Below are positions 27,166 to 35,744 of a DNA stretch of 64,000 nucleotides, one piece after another (positions within the stretch are counted from its first letter, which is position 1; each line of letters opens with the position of its first letter). The notes under the pieces are model-generated. The model did no database searches, was not told the DNA's origin, and worked only from the letters and a program-made list of their open reading frames with translations. The position numbers and the translations under genes were made by a program. The stretch is taken from NCBI GenBank assembly GCA_020427395.1, contig JAGQON010000009.1, forward strand, positions 50,898-114,897, written 5' to 3'. Origin of the DNA: Phycisphaerales bacterium. GTDB lineage: Bacteria > Planctomycetota > Phycisphaerae > Phycisphaerales > UBA1924.

Positions 27166-27894
27166 ATGAGCACAACACTCCAGCCCGATCACTCCCGAGT
27201 CACGGACGCTGAATCGATGCGTTCGATCTACACGATCCGCAACAGCTCCATGCGACCATGGCCATTCCCGCACAGACTCGTAGACGGCGTGTTTACAGAT
27301 CGTTTCTACGAGCGTCTCCTGAGCATGTTCCCCGGGGATGACGCGTTTGTGCCGCTCAATGAGTACCACCCCGACCGAGGTGCCGTCTGCCTTACCGCAG
27401 ACAAGCCGGGCGAGCGGGACGATCGTGGTAATCTGGAGAACGAACAACGAGCGTTCTGGCAGCAGTTTGTTGATTCCTTCGGCTCGCAATCATTCCGGGA
27501 AACGCTCTTATGGTCCGTGGGCGGCCCGGAACTTGTTGATTCGCACCTTGCAATCACCCGATCCTACATACACCTCGCGCTCGACACCAAGGGTTACGAG
27601 ATCCGCCCTCATACCGACATCTCCAAGAAGATCGTCACTGCCCTGTTCTACCTGCCAGAGCCGGGAGACTCATCCGTGCTCCCATTCGGCACGAGCGTGC
27701 TGCGCGAGCGTGAGGACGCACAGGATCTCAATCCGCACGACTGGGAACGCTACGACACCGTCTTCACGACAAGGTTCTCGCCCAACACGATGTTTACGTT
27801 CAAAGTCGGCTCGGACTCCTGGCACGGCGTCAAGCCCGTCACAACCCCGGTCCGACGCCGCAGCATCCAGTACTTCGTCATGCTCAATGACTGA
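27166..27894 (+). CDS. 2-oxoglutarate/Fe(II)-dependent oxygenase
   Basis: A 242-residue soluble protein with the double-stranded beta-helix oxygenase signature. The iron ligands are His149 and Asp151 (HTDISKK), and the distal His220 is in SWHGVKPV. A downstream Arg in RRRSIQYFV would bind the 2-oxoglutarate carboxylate. It resembles prolyl-4-hydroxylase-like 2OG-Fe(II) enzymes that hydroxylate small molecules, sugars or protein side chains. It starts 7 bp after the tandem methyltransferase and is followed at once by a CgeB-like glycosyltransferase, so it probably tailors the same glycan or its carrier. Confidence 0.85.
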   Translation: MSTTLQPDHSRVTDAESMRSIYTIRNSSMRPWPFPHRLVDGVFTDRFYERLLSMFPGDDAFVPLNEYHPDRGAVCLTADKPGERDDRGNLENEQRAFWQQFVDSFGSQSFRETLLWSVGGPELVDSHLAITRSYIHLALDTKGYEIRPHTDISKKIVTALFYLPEPGDSSVLPFGTSVLREREDAQDLNPHDWERYDTVFTTRFSPNTMFTFKVGSDSWHGVKPVTTPVRRRSIQYFVMLND

Positions 27895-27933
27895 TTGGCC
27901 TGCGCCGCCCCAAACTGCCGATGTACACGGCGT

Positions 27934-30054
27934 ATGCAGAGCCAAATGCAACGCAAGAACCGCACCCAGACAGGGCTCGAAACCCTCAATGCGAACCTGC
28001 GTCGCATCAGCCTCGATATCCCTGACGTCGACCTGAAACTCCACGCCTGGGCTCACAGACATTCAACCACGGATGACATGATCACGCTGCGTGGGCCGCA
28101 CATCGCAGCGGTGCAACCGCTCATCGAGAAGCTTCGCAGCCAGAGCTATGGCCCGATCCTGCTCGAAGGTATCAGCCCGCCCTGGATTCTGGAAGCGCTG
28201 CTCCAAGCCCCCCCGCCTGAATCAACACGCGGGTTCCGGCAGCGGATCATCGTGCTGCAGCGGGACTGGGACGAGTTCTTCGATGGTCTGGCCATCGTGG
28301 ACCTGGGTGAAGAGCTCGGATCGGATCGAATCGAGTGGTTCATCGGCGAGGACAGTGCCGATCGCCTCCTCGCGTGGCTTGAGGACAGGATCACCGACAG
28401 TCCACCCGCCTTTGCAGTTCAGAATCCGGTGTTGCGAGCCAGGTCCACGCCGGATGCTAGCGCCCTGCTCAAGCAGATGACCGATCGCTTTGATCGCAAC
28501 GAGGCCTCGCTGATTCAAGCAGTGAACGAGCAGCCCCCGCATGACAACTCGTGGTGGCTGCAACGGTTCAGCCATACCGATGGCCAGGAACCGCTTCGGG
28601 TGCTGATCCCCGTTTCCCGATACACAACCTACCTCCGCCACATTGCGTCAGACCTCGCCGACGCGTTCCGTGGCATGGGATTCGAGAGCAGGATCGTCTG
28701 CGAACGCGATCACTCCACCAAGATGTCCACCAGTTCGCTGCTGCATGAGCTCAATAGATTCCGCCCCCATCTGATCGTCTCGATCAACTACACCCGCTCG
28801 ATGCTCGGGCCGCACATCCCCAAGCACATCCCGCATGTCTGCTGGATCCAGGACTCCATGCCCCACCTCTACGCCAAGCAGGTTGGCAGCCAGTTCGGTG
28901 CCCGAGACTTCATCGTTGGCATGGTCAAACCCGAGCTTACGAGCCGGTACGGGTACCCGCCGAGCCGAACTCGATCACTGCCGATGTGCGCGGCTCGCTC
29001 GAAGTTCTCCTCGGAAAACACAACCGACGACTTCGACGCCGAGATCTGCTGGGCGACCCATCAAAGCGAAGCCCCATCGGTCATGAAGCGCGACATGCTC
29101 GATTCGCTGGCTCAGCAATCTCCGGGATCGGTCGATCGGATCGCATCGCTGCTCGATGAAGTCGAACGCTCCATCCTGAATCTCACCGACGAGCGCGTGC
29201 ATCATCTGCTTGAGGAGCTTCTCGATTCATCGCTCTTCCCAGCGGGCATCCCGGAAGCCGCGCACGAAGCCCGCTCCCACATCCTCCACACTATGGTCGT
29301 CCCCTACGCAGAGCGTGTCTTCCGCCACCAGACCGCCGAATGGGTCGCCGAGATCGCAAGCGAACGCGACTGGCGGTTCCGGTTGTATGGCCACGGCTGG
29401 GAGCAGCACCCAACGCTCTCGGCGTACGCCGCAGGTCCGCTGGAGCACGGCGACCAGATTCGCGATTCCTACAGGCGATCAGGAGTGCACCTGCACGCCT
29501 CGATCAACCAGACGCTGCACCAGCGTGTGGTCGAGTGCGTGCTCTCGGGCGGATTGCCGCTGTGCCGGATCACGCACCAGTCCATGTTCGCGACATACAA
29601 ACTGCTTGCGACGCAGGCCCAACCTATGCCTCGCGAGGAAACCCCGTACGAACCCGACCACCCGAAGAGCCCATGGTTTGTCTCGTCCGGCGACAACGAT
29701 CTCGCCGCGATCTACATCGATCTGATGATCCGCTTCGGCTACGCCAGACCCGATCAGTTGAGGAATAACCGAGTAACCTGGCAGAAGCAACGACTTGACG
29801 GTTATCGAGCTGAGATGGAATCACCGACGACACGCTCGCAGGCACAACTCTTTAGCAGCATGTACGGGCAACTCTTTTCCAGCAAAGAAACACTGGGCGC
29901 ACTCTTAGAGAAGACCATCGAGGACAGGCAGGCACGATCAGAACAGATTGCTCGCCTGCAAGATGCCATCCCCGAGATCATGACGACCGACGGCTTTGCT
30001 CGCGAGCTGATCTCGATGATCCGACTCGAACAATCCCGGCTTGCAACGCTCTGA
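27934..30054 (+). CDS. CgeB-like glycosyltransferase family protein
   Basis: A 706-residue protein. Residues ~220-330 (LRVLIPVSRYTTYLRHIASDLADAFRGMGFESRIV, LIVSINYTRSML, HVCWIQDSMP) resemble the N-terminal half of GT-B spore-maturation CgeB/DUF3880-type glycosyltransferases. Residues ~490-620 (WRFRLYGHGWEQHPTL, then a HASINQTLHQRVVECVLSGGLPLC loop) correspond to their donor-binding C-terminal half, where a conserved N-x-x-x-R-x-x-E element sits. The C-terminal tail is helical. The start is ATG 27934; a TTG directly after the previous stop would extend it by 13 residues. The donor and acceptor sugars are unknown. Confidence 0.75.
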   Translation: MQSQMQRKNRTQTGLETLNANLRRISLDIPDVDLKLHAWAHRHSTTDDMITLRGPHIAAVQPLIEKLRSQSYGPILLEGISPPWILEALLQAPPPESTRGFRQRIIVLQRDWDEFFDGLAIVDLGEELGSDRIEWFIGEDSADRLLAWLEDRITDSPPAFAVQNPVLRARSTPDASALLKQMTDRFDRNEASLIQAVNEQPPHDNSWWLQRFSHTDGQEPLRVLIPVSRYTTYLRHIASDLADAFRGMGFESRIVCERDHSTKMSTSSLLHELNRFRPHLIVSINYTRSMLGPHIPKHIPHVCWIQDSMPHLYAKQVGSQFGARDFIVGMVKPELTSRYGYPPSRTRSLPMCAARSKFSSENTTDDFDAEICWATHQSEAPSVMKRDMLDSLAQQSPGSVDRIASLLDEVERSILNLTDERVHHLLEELLDSSLFPAGIPEAAHEARSHILHTMVVPYAERVFRHQTAEWVAEIASERDWRFRLYGHGWEQHPTLSAYAAGPLEHGDQIRDSYRRSGVHLHASINQTLHQRVVECVLSGGLPLCRITHQSMFATYKLLATQAQPMPREETPYEPDHPKSPWFVSSGDNDLAAIYIDLMIRFGYARPDQLRNNRVTWQKQRLDGYRAEMESPTTRSQAQLFSSMYGQLFSSKETLGALLEKTIEDRQARSEQIARLQDAIPEIMTTDGFARELISMIRLEQSRLATL

Positions 30055-30057
30055 GCA

Positions 30058-31611
30058 TCAATCCTTTCCCTGCGCCAGCTGGTGTGTTCCGCAAGTCTCC
30101 ACTGGGTAGAGCCGGTGCAGACGAACGCCCTTCGATTCGATCTTGTCTTTCCGACCCCAGATCGTGTCTTCATAGATCCAGCTGCTGATCACGACATCGC
30201 TCGCGTCGAGCTCAGGGATCTGCTCACTGGTATAAATCGGGTAGCCGATCAGCGAAGTCCCCTTACGCGCCGGATCGTCGTCGATGATCCCGACCACCTC
30301 GACCGGGGCCGCCTGAATCGCCCGGCACACATCGATGGTGTGCTGCCCCGAGCAGTAGATCAGCACCCGAGACCCTGCGAGTGATGTCAGCAGTTCTAGC
30401 ATCCGCCGGGCCGCGTCGGGCGGCGTGGACCCATCGAGCCCGGTCCCCGGAGCGCTGTAGGACGCACGGATCGAATCGGGCCAAGCCCGATCCGGTAATG
30501 ACCGGCAGCAGACGATCAGTCGTTCAATCGCATCGATATGGACTGGCACACTGTGCCGCTCCCCCGCGAGACGGTGGGCATTGTTCGCGTACTGGGGCAA
30601 CTCGTTCGTTGGCACGCCGGCGATGGCATCGACCATCCGTTCCGCGATCTCTTCGTAGGGCATGTTCCAGTCCGCCTCCACGCTGATCCCGGTCTGCCCC
30701 TCAACCACAGCGTCCTGAGCGCCCGAGCGAACTCGGGTCACGATCGGGAAGCACCCCTGCGAGAGTGCCTCGAGCATCGCCACGCTCTGCCCCTCGTACC
30801 GAGAAGTCAGCACCCAGAGATCCGCCCATTGCAGATAACCCCGGACCTCGCTGGGTGGAACCGAGCCCACAAAGTCGATGTGGCAGAGACCCCGCGACTG
30901 ATTTCTGAGCTCGTCGATAAGCGGCCCATCTCCAACCACCTTGAACTCGTGCTCGATGCCTCGCTGCTCCAAAATCCGTGCCATGAGGGGAAGCACACCC
31001 GCCCGCTTCTGGTGATCTTCCAGCCGCCCCGTATAGACGATTCGAACTGGCCGCCCATCGATCGGTTCGCGGGCGGGAACCCGATCGGGGACTTCCACGC
31101 AGTACGGGATGTGGTGCGTCTCGTCGCGTCGCGCCGGCAGCACTCGGTTGGCGATGCCCAGAAGTTCCCGGCTCACCGGCACCACGGCGTGCAGCATCGG
31201 CTCATACCGCTTCGCGACCGCGATGTCGTACTCGTTGTCCGAATGGATCCAGGAAGCGACGCGGATCAGCTCGGGGTGTTCTTGAGAGATCTGCGCTACG
31301 GCGCCATAGCAGTCGCCGTGCAGGTTGGGCGAGACCACAACGGGCTCCCCGGTCTGGGCATACATCTCTCGGATCGACTTCAGATAGACCTCAACCAGCT
31401 CGTCGAGCTGCCCGTGCAGCCGATGGATGGAGACCGCGTTCCGAAGGTGCCCCACCACCAAAGGAGCGAGAAAATCCGGAATCTCTTCGCCCGGCTGCGT
31501 ATGCACGACCAGACCGCTGGGGATGCCCCGCTCCCGGAGCCCCCTGATCGCGTGCATGGCCCAGGTTGTGATGCCGCTCACACGCAGGTGGTCGGGCAGG
31601 ATGATCAGCAA
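30058..31611 (-). CDS. Family-4 glycosyltransferase with C-terminal Rossmann-like module
   Basis: A 517-residue protein if started at TTG 31611, which has AAGGGAA well spaced upstream; ATG at 31689 would add a non-protein-like N-terminus. GT-B fold: N-terminal half with LRVSGITTWAMHAIRGL; C-terminal half with VRIVYTGRLEDHQKRAG, FKVVGDGPL and the donor-binding E-x7-E loop SRYEGQSVAMLEALSQGCFPI. It is thus a retaining GT4 enzyme that transfers a sugar from a nucleotide donor to surface glycan. The last ~90 residues (LIYCSGQHTIDVC, GIIDDDPARKG, IGYPIYTSEQI) are the module also present in two genes of the facing operon, tying it to the same pathway. Confidence 0.87.
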   Translation of the reverse strand: MLIILPDHLRVSGITTWAMHAIRGLRERGIPSGLVVHTQPGEEIPDFLAPLVVGHLRNAVSIHRLHGQLDELVEVYLKSIREMYAQTGEPVVVSPNLHGDCYGAVAQISQEHPELIRVASWIHSDNEYDIAVAKRYEPMLHAVVPVSRELLGIANRVLPARRDETHHIPYCVEVPDRVPAREPIDGRPVRIVYTGRLEDHQKRAGVLPLMARILEQRGIEHEFKVVGDGPLIDELRNQSRGLCHIDFVGSVPPSEVRGYLQWADLWVLTSRYEGQSVAMLEALSQGCFPIVTRVRSGAQDAVVEGQTGISVEADWNMPYEEIAERMVDAIAGVPTNELPQYANNAHRLAGERHSVPVHIDAIERLIVCCRSLPDRAWPDSIRASYSAPGTGLDGSTPPDAARRMLELLTSLAGSRVLIYCSGQHTIDVCRAIQAAPVEVVGIIDDDPARKGTSLIGYPIYTSEQIPELDASDVVISSWIYEDTIWGRKDKIESKGVRLHRLYPVETCGTHQLAQGKD

Positions 31612-31770
31612 CTCGGATTCCCTTCGCTGTGGGCTTGAAGGGTGATCATACAACACGCACGGCCAGAGTTCAGGGGCCCAATGCACCATCACCCGTGTCG
31701 CCTCAATCCGCACTCGGATAAGGAAAATCCCCTGATTCAACCCGCTCCGTTCGAAGCGGCATGATTTTCA

Positions 31771-31815
31771 TTGAATGCATTTGAATATTTATACTTGTAT
31801 GCGTATATTTATGCA
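31771..31815 (+). promoter_or_regulatory. argR promoter with ARG-box-like operator
   Basis: This AT-rich block is out of character with the GC-rich surroundings. It contains TTGAAT (31781-31786), a 17-bp spacer and TATATT (31804-31809), a plausible -35/-10 pair that would start transcription at about the argR ATG (31815), giving a leaderless or nearly leaderless mRNA. The same stretch has two ARG-box-like units, TTGAATATTTATAC (31781-31794) and TGCGTATATTTATGCA (31800-31815). Each resembles the TGAAT-A/T-rich consensus bound by ArgR. No Shine-Dalgarno sequence precedes the ATG. This predicts autoregulation of the whole operon by arginine. Confidence 0.7.
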
Positions 31816-32273
31816 TGACCCGACTTCGCCGCCATGCACTGATCCGAGAACTGCTCTCACAAGCCCCGTTCACAACGCAGGAAACCCTCGTCGCGGGGCT
31901 CGCCGACGCGGGGATCAGCGTGACACAGGCAACTGTTTCCCGCGATCTGGCGGCCATCGGTGCCGTTCGTGGCGCCAACGGCTACCGCCTGCCCGATCAG
32001 GATTTCGCCGCCATCCCGATGGGCGATCCCATCCAGCTCCGCGGCATACTCCGCGACCATGTCCTCGATGTGCAGCCCGCAGCCTCGCTCGTAGTCATCC
32101 ACACCGCCCCCGGGCACGCCAACTTCGTCGCCAGCGAGATCGATGCCACCCGCCCCAAAGGCATGGTCGGCTGCCTCGCAGGCGACGACACCATCTTCAT
32201 CGCAACCCCATCCAACAAGGCTGCCGTGGCGCTCGCCCAGCAGCTCGGAACCGCACTCGAGGTGGCCTCATGA
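31815..32273 (+). CDS. argR: Arginine repressor
   Basis: A 152-residue protein with the ArgR N-terminal winged helix (RLRRHALIRELLSQ, TTQETLVAGLADAGISVTQATVSRDLAAIGAVR) and the C-terminal oligomerisation/arginine-binding domain (GHANFVASEIDATRPKGMVGCLAGDDTIFIA, with the GTIAGDDT-type loop as GCLAGDDT). It binds ARG boxes as a hexamer in the presence of arginine. First gene of a seven-gene arginine operon, overlapping argF' by 4 bp. ARG-box-like sequence lies immediately upstream and runs up to its own start codon. Confidence 0.95.
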   Translation: MTRLRRHALIRELLSQAPFTTQETLVAGLADAGISVTQATVSRDLAAIGAVRGANGYRLPDQDFAAIPMGDPIQLRGILRDHVLDVQPAASLVVIHTAPGHANFVASEIDATRPKGMVGCLAGDDTIFIATPSNKAAVALAQQLGTALEVAS

Positions 32274-33313
32274 GCATCACCGAAGTCAAAGCACTGACGA
32301 CCCACAAGCACTTCCTCACCACCCAGGACTGGGGTTGGGATGAGCTATCGTCGCTGATCGATCACGCCATGGAGCTCAAGCAGCACCCGATCCAGCCGCT
32401 GCTCAAGCACAAGTCCATCGCATTGGTATTCTTCAATCCTTCGCTGCGTACACGCGCCTCTTTCGATATCGGCGCCAGCCACCTCGGTGCCCACGCCGTG
32501 GTCCTCGAACCCGGCGCTGGTTCGTGGGAGATGGCCTTCGGCGAGGGCGAGGTTATGGACGGCTCGGCCGAGGAACACGCCAAGGAAGCCGCACGGGTCC
32601 TCAGCCGCTACTGCGACATCATCGCCGTCCGTGCCTTCCCCAAGTTCAAGGACTGGTCCGTCGATCGTCAGGACCTTGTGCTCCACACCTTCGCCAAGCA
32701 CGCCACTGTCCCGGTCATCAACATGGAAACCATCACCCACCCGTGTCAGGAGCTGGCACACCTCATGGCCCTGCGTGAGCACTTCGGCACCAACGATCTG
32801 CGCGGCAAGAAGTATGTCCTGACCTGGACCTACCACCCAAAGCCGCTCAATACCGCGGTCGCCAACTCAGCGGCCCTGATCGCCACCCGCGCCGGTATGG
32901 ATGTCACCCTCCTGTGCCCCAACGAGCAGTATCTGCTCGATGAGCGGTACATGAACCACGCGGCCCAGAACGCCCAACAGACCGGCGGTTCGTTCAGCGT
33001 CTCCCACGACATCGACTCGGCGTACGCGGAAGCCGATGTGGTCTACGCCAAGAGCTGGGGCGCGATCCCGTACTTCGGGAACTGGGAAGCAGAGAAGCCG
33101 ATGCGAGACCAGCACAAGCATTTCATTGTCGATGAACGGAAGATGGCCCTGACCAACAACGCGGCCTTTAGCCACTGCCTCCCGGCTCGACGCAACATCA
33201 AAGCGACCGACGCCGTCATGGACTCGCCCAACTCCCTGATCATCGAAGAGGCTGAGAACCGTCTGCATGTGCAGAAAGCACTCATGGCCGCCGTCGCTGG
33301 CACATCCAACTAA
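32270..33313 (+). CDS. argF': N-acetylornithine carbamoyltransferase (AOTCase)
   Basis: A 347-residue transcarbamylase that would make N-acetylcitrulline from N-acetylornithine and carbamoyl phosphate. It has FFNPSLRTRASF (55-66) in place of the STRTR loop of ordinary ornithine carbamoyltransferase, Trp86, ITHPCQELAH, VLTWTYHPKPLNTAVANS and HCLPARRN. From memory these match Xanthomonas AOTCase closely along the whole chain. Glu101 in MDGSAEEH aligns with AOTCase Glu92, the residue reported to distinguish N-acetyl- from N-succinylornithine enzymes. Overlaps argR by 4 bp. A dedicated deacetylase gene follows in the same operon. Confidence 0.95.
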   Translation: MSITEVKALTTHKHFLTTQDWGWDELSSLIDHAMELKQHPIQPLLKHKSIALVFFNPSLRTRASFDIGASHLGAHAVVLEPGAGSWEMAFGEGEVMDGSAEEHAKEAARVLSRYCDIIAVRAFPKFKDWSVDRQDLVLHTFAKHATVPVINMETITHPCQELAHLMALREHFGTNDLRGKKYVLTWTYHPKPLNTAVANSAALIATRAGMDVTLLCPNEQYLLDERYMNHAAQNAQQTGGSFSVSHDIDSAYAEADVVYAKSWGAIPYFGNWEAEKPMRDQHKHFIVDERKMALTNNAAFSHCLPARRNIKATDAVMDSPNSLIIEEAENRLHVQKALMAAVAGTSN

Positions 33314-33360
33314 CCCACCACCCCCACCACCTCGCCGACACCGGCGAGAGGAGAACTGTC

Positions 33361-34617
33361 ATGTCTGACAAGCCCATCGTCGTGCTCGCCTTCTCCGGCG
33401 GGCTGGATACCTCCTTCTGTGTGCCCTACCTCATCGAGCAGGGCTACGCGGTGCACACCGTGTTCGTGAACACCGGCGGCATGGACGAATCCGAGGCCGA
33501 GAAGATCCAGGCCCGCGCCTTCGAGCTCGGGGCGAGTGGCCACGACACCATCGATGCCAGCGAAGCCCTCTGGGGTTCATTCGTGTTGCCGTTCGTGCAG
33601 GGCGGCGCCCGCTACCAGCAGCGCTACCCGCTGCTCTGCAGCGATCGCTATGTCATCGTGCAAGCCATGGTGCAGAAGGCCCATGAGCTCGACGCAGCGG
33701 CAGTCGCGCACGGCTGCACCGCGATGGGCAACGACCAGTTCCGCTTCGATCAGTCGGTCCGCTGCCTCACCGACCTGCCGATCCTCGCGCCAATCCGTGA
33801 GATTCAGGCACTGACGAATACTCCCCGAGCCTATGAAATCGAAGAACTCGCCAAGCGCGGCTTCGGGGTCGATGCCAGCGTGAAGCAGTACACGATCAAC
33901 GAGAATGTGCTCGGCGTGACGGTCTCGGGCTCTGAGATCGATGAGCTTGGTGCCCCCAGCGATTCGAGCCGCCGACTCACCAAGCCGCGCATTCAGTGGC
34001 CCACCGAGTCGCTGCGTGTCTCGATCACCTTCGAGCACGGCATCCCTGTCGCCATCGACGGGCAGCCCATCAACGACGGTGCCGCAGCACTCGCCAAGCT
34101 CAACGATGACTTCGGTGCCTACGGCGTCGGCCGCGGCATCTACACCGGCGACACCATCGTCGGGCTCAAGGGACGCATCGTCTACGAGTGCCCCGGCATC
34201 GAGGTCCTCCTGCAGGCCCACAAGGCGCTCGAAGAGCTCACGCTGACCAAGCAGCAGAGCGATTTCAAGGCTCTAGCCGCGAACAAGTGGACCGAGTTGG
34301 TGTTCGGCGGGCTGTTCTTCGAGCCGCTGCGTGCCGATCTTGAGACCTTCATCGCCTCAACCCAGCAGAATGTCACCGGCACGGTCACCATCGAGACCCA
34401 GGGCGGCAGCGTCCTCCCCGTCGCGATCGACACCAAGAACGCGCTGATGGACGACAAGAATGTCTACGCCCAGAAGGCAGGATGGACGGCCGCGGATGCC
34501 GAGGGCTTCATCAAGATCACCGGAAACTCGTCAGCGCTCGGCGCCTCCAAATCTGCCACGATTAAGCAGGCAGCGCAGGAGATCTCCTTCAAGCAGCAGA
34601 GCGTGGTGCACTCATGA
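33361..34617 (+). CDS. argG: Argininosuccinate synthase
   Basis: A 418-residue enzyme that condenses citrulline and aspartate using ATP. The PP-loop is at residues 11-18 (FSGGLDTS), followed by CVPYLIEQGYAVHTVFVN and downstream AHGCTAMGNDQFRFD, which binds the substrates. The start ATG has GAGAGGAGA upstream, after a 47-bp gap following argF', the largest gap in the operon. Its last 4 bp overlap the deacetylase start. Sequence style (for example VFGGLFFEPLR) resembles the ArgG form I associate with AOTCase-type operons, which is recall only. Confidence 0.95.
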   Translation: MSDKPIVVLAFSGGLDTSFCVPYLIEQGYAVHTVFVNTGGMDESEAEKIQARAFELGASGHDTIDASEALWGSFVLPFVQGGARYQQRYPLLCSDRYVIVQAMVQKAHELDAAAVAHGCTAMGNDQFRFDQSVRCLTDLPILAPIREIQALTNTPRAYEIEELAKRGFGVDASVKQYTINENVLGVTVSGSEIDELGAPSDSSRRLTKPRIQWPTESLRVSITFEHGIPVAIDGQPINDGAAALAKLNDDFGAYGVGRGIYTGDTIVGLKGRIVYECPGIEVLLQAHKALEELTLTKQQSDFKALAANKWTELVFGGLFFEPLRADLETFIASTQQNVTGTVTIETQGGSVLPVAIDTKNALMDDKNVYAQKAGWTAADAEGFIKITGNSSALGASKSATIKQAAQEISFKQQSVVHS

Positions 34618-35744
34618 GCGAGGCAGAGGCGAAACAGGTTGAACAGATCCTTGGGCATCTGCGCGAGCTTGTCCGTTGCGACAGCTCGGACCCCGAGACG
34701 AGCGTCACACCGGACCACCCGGTGCTGCGATACGCCGCAGGTGTGCTCAAGGAAGCCGGCTGCGAGGTCACCATCCACGACCTCGGAGGAGGCTGTGTCA
34801 ACCTGCTCGCCCTACGCGGGCACACCACCACCCTCTTCAACTGTCACCTCGACACTGTGAAGCCCAACCCGAACTGGGTGCGGGATCCGTTCACTCTGAG
34901 CGTCGAGGATGGGCGTGCGTACGGTCTCGGCGCGTGCGACATCAAGGGCGCGGCCGCCTGCATGCTCTGGGTTGCCCAGTCCAGCACAGAGCCCATCGCG
35001 ATCCTCTTCACGACCGACGAAGAAGCGGGCAAGGGCGTCTGCGTCGAGGCGTTCCTGCGTGAACAGGGCCAGAAGTGGTCGCACGCAGTCGTCGCCGAGC
35101 CAACGCGAGCAAAGGGTGTGCTCCAGCACCGTGGCTTCGCGTCGTTTGAGATCGAGTTCACCGGCTCAGCCGGTCATACATCTGGTGCTGATGCATCGAA
35201 CGAAAGCGCCATCCACAACGCCATCGACTGGGGACACGAAGCGCTCAAACTCGCCAAACCTGGCAAAGCGCTGGAAGGTAGCCGCTTCAATATTGGCATC
35301 ATCAATGGTGGTACCGCCTCCAATGTCATCGCCGCGAGCGCCAAGGTCCGCTTCGGCTTCCGTCCCCTACCGAGCCCAAACGCCATCGAGGTCGCCCAGA
35401 AGTGTGTCCACGAGTTGCAGGGCTTGCTCCCCAAGGACGGCCCGGTGCAATGGACCGACCGATTCGTCGGCCCAGCATTGGTGCGCGACGAACAGATGAT
35501 CCCCGTCGTCGAATCATGGGGTATCGAACTCGGTCCGGATGTCGACTTCTGGACCGAGGCCGCTCTTTTCTGTGTCGGCGGGCTCCCCGCGGTCGTGCTC
35601 GGCCCAGGCGACATCGCCCAGGCGCACGCATCGGACGAGTTTGTCGAACTCGACCAGCTCAAGCTTTGCGCTGATGCATACCACAAGATTGTCAAAGCGG
35701 AATCCAATGCCGCACTAAGCGCAGGAGGCGCCCATGCTTCGTGA
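34614..35744 (+). CDS. argE': N-acetylcitrulline deacetylase / acetylornithine deacetylase
   Basis: A 376-residue M20-family zinc amidohydrolase. Metal ligands are visible: His78 (NCHLDTV), Asp109 (GACDIKG), Glu137 after the catalytic Glu136 (TTDEEAG), and Glu162 (VAEPT). A dimerisation domain occupies about 170-280 (GFASFEIEFTGSAGHTSG). Because the operon encodes an N-acetylornithine carbamoyltransferase, the logical substrate is N-acetyl-L-citrulline, not acetylornithine, as shown for the Xanthomonas enzyme. It overlaps argG by 4 bp and the downstream kinase by 11 bp, so expression is coupled. Confidence 0.92.
   Translation: MSEAEAKQVEQILGHLRELVRCDSSDPETSVTPDHPVLRYAAGVLKEAGCEVTIHDLGGGCVNLLALRGHTTTLFNCHLDTVKPNPNWVRDPFTLSVEDGRAYGLGACDIKGAAACMLWVAQSSTEPIAILFTTDEEAGKGVCVEAFLREQGQKWSHAVVAEPTRAKGVLQHRGFASFEIEFTGSAGHTSGADASNESAIHNAIDWGHEALKLAKPGKALEGSRFNIGIINGGTASNVIAASAKVRFGFRPLPSPNAIEVAQKCVHELQGLLPKDGPVQWTDRFVGPALVRDEQMIPVVESWGIELGPDVDFWTEAALFCVGGLPAVVLGPGDIAQAHASDEFVELDQLKLCADAYHKIVKAESNAALSAGGAHAS

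Noticed and set aside
32270..33313. Ordinary ornithine carbamoyltransferase, or the succinylornithine variant
   Set aside because: The carbamoyl-phosphate loop is SLRTR-type, the ornithine-binding motifs differ, and the specificity position is Glu as in N-acetylornithine enzymes.
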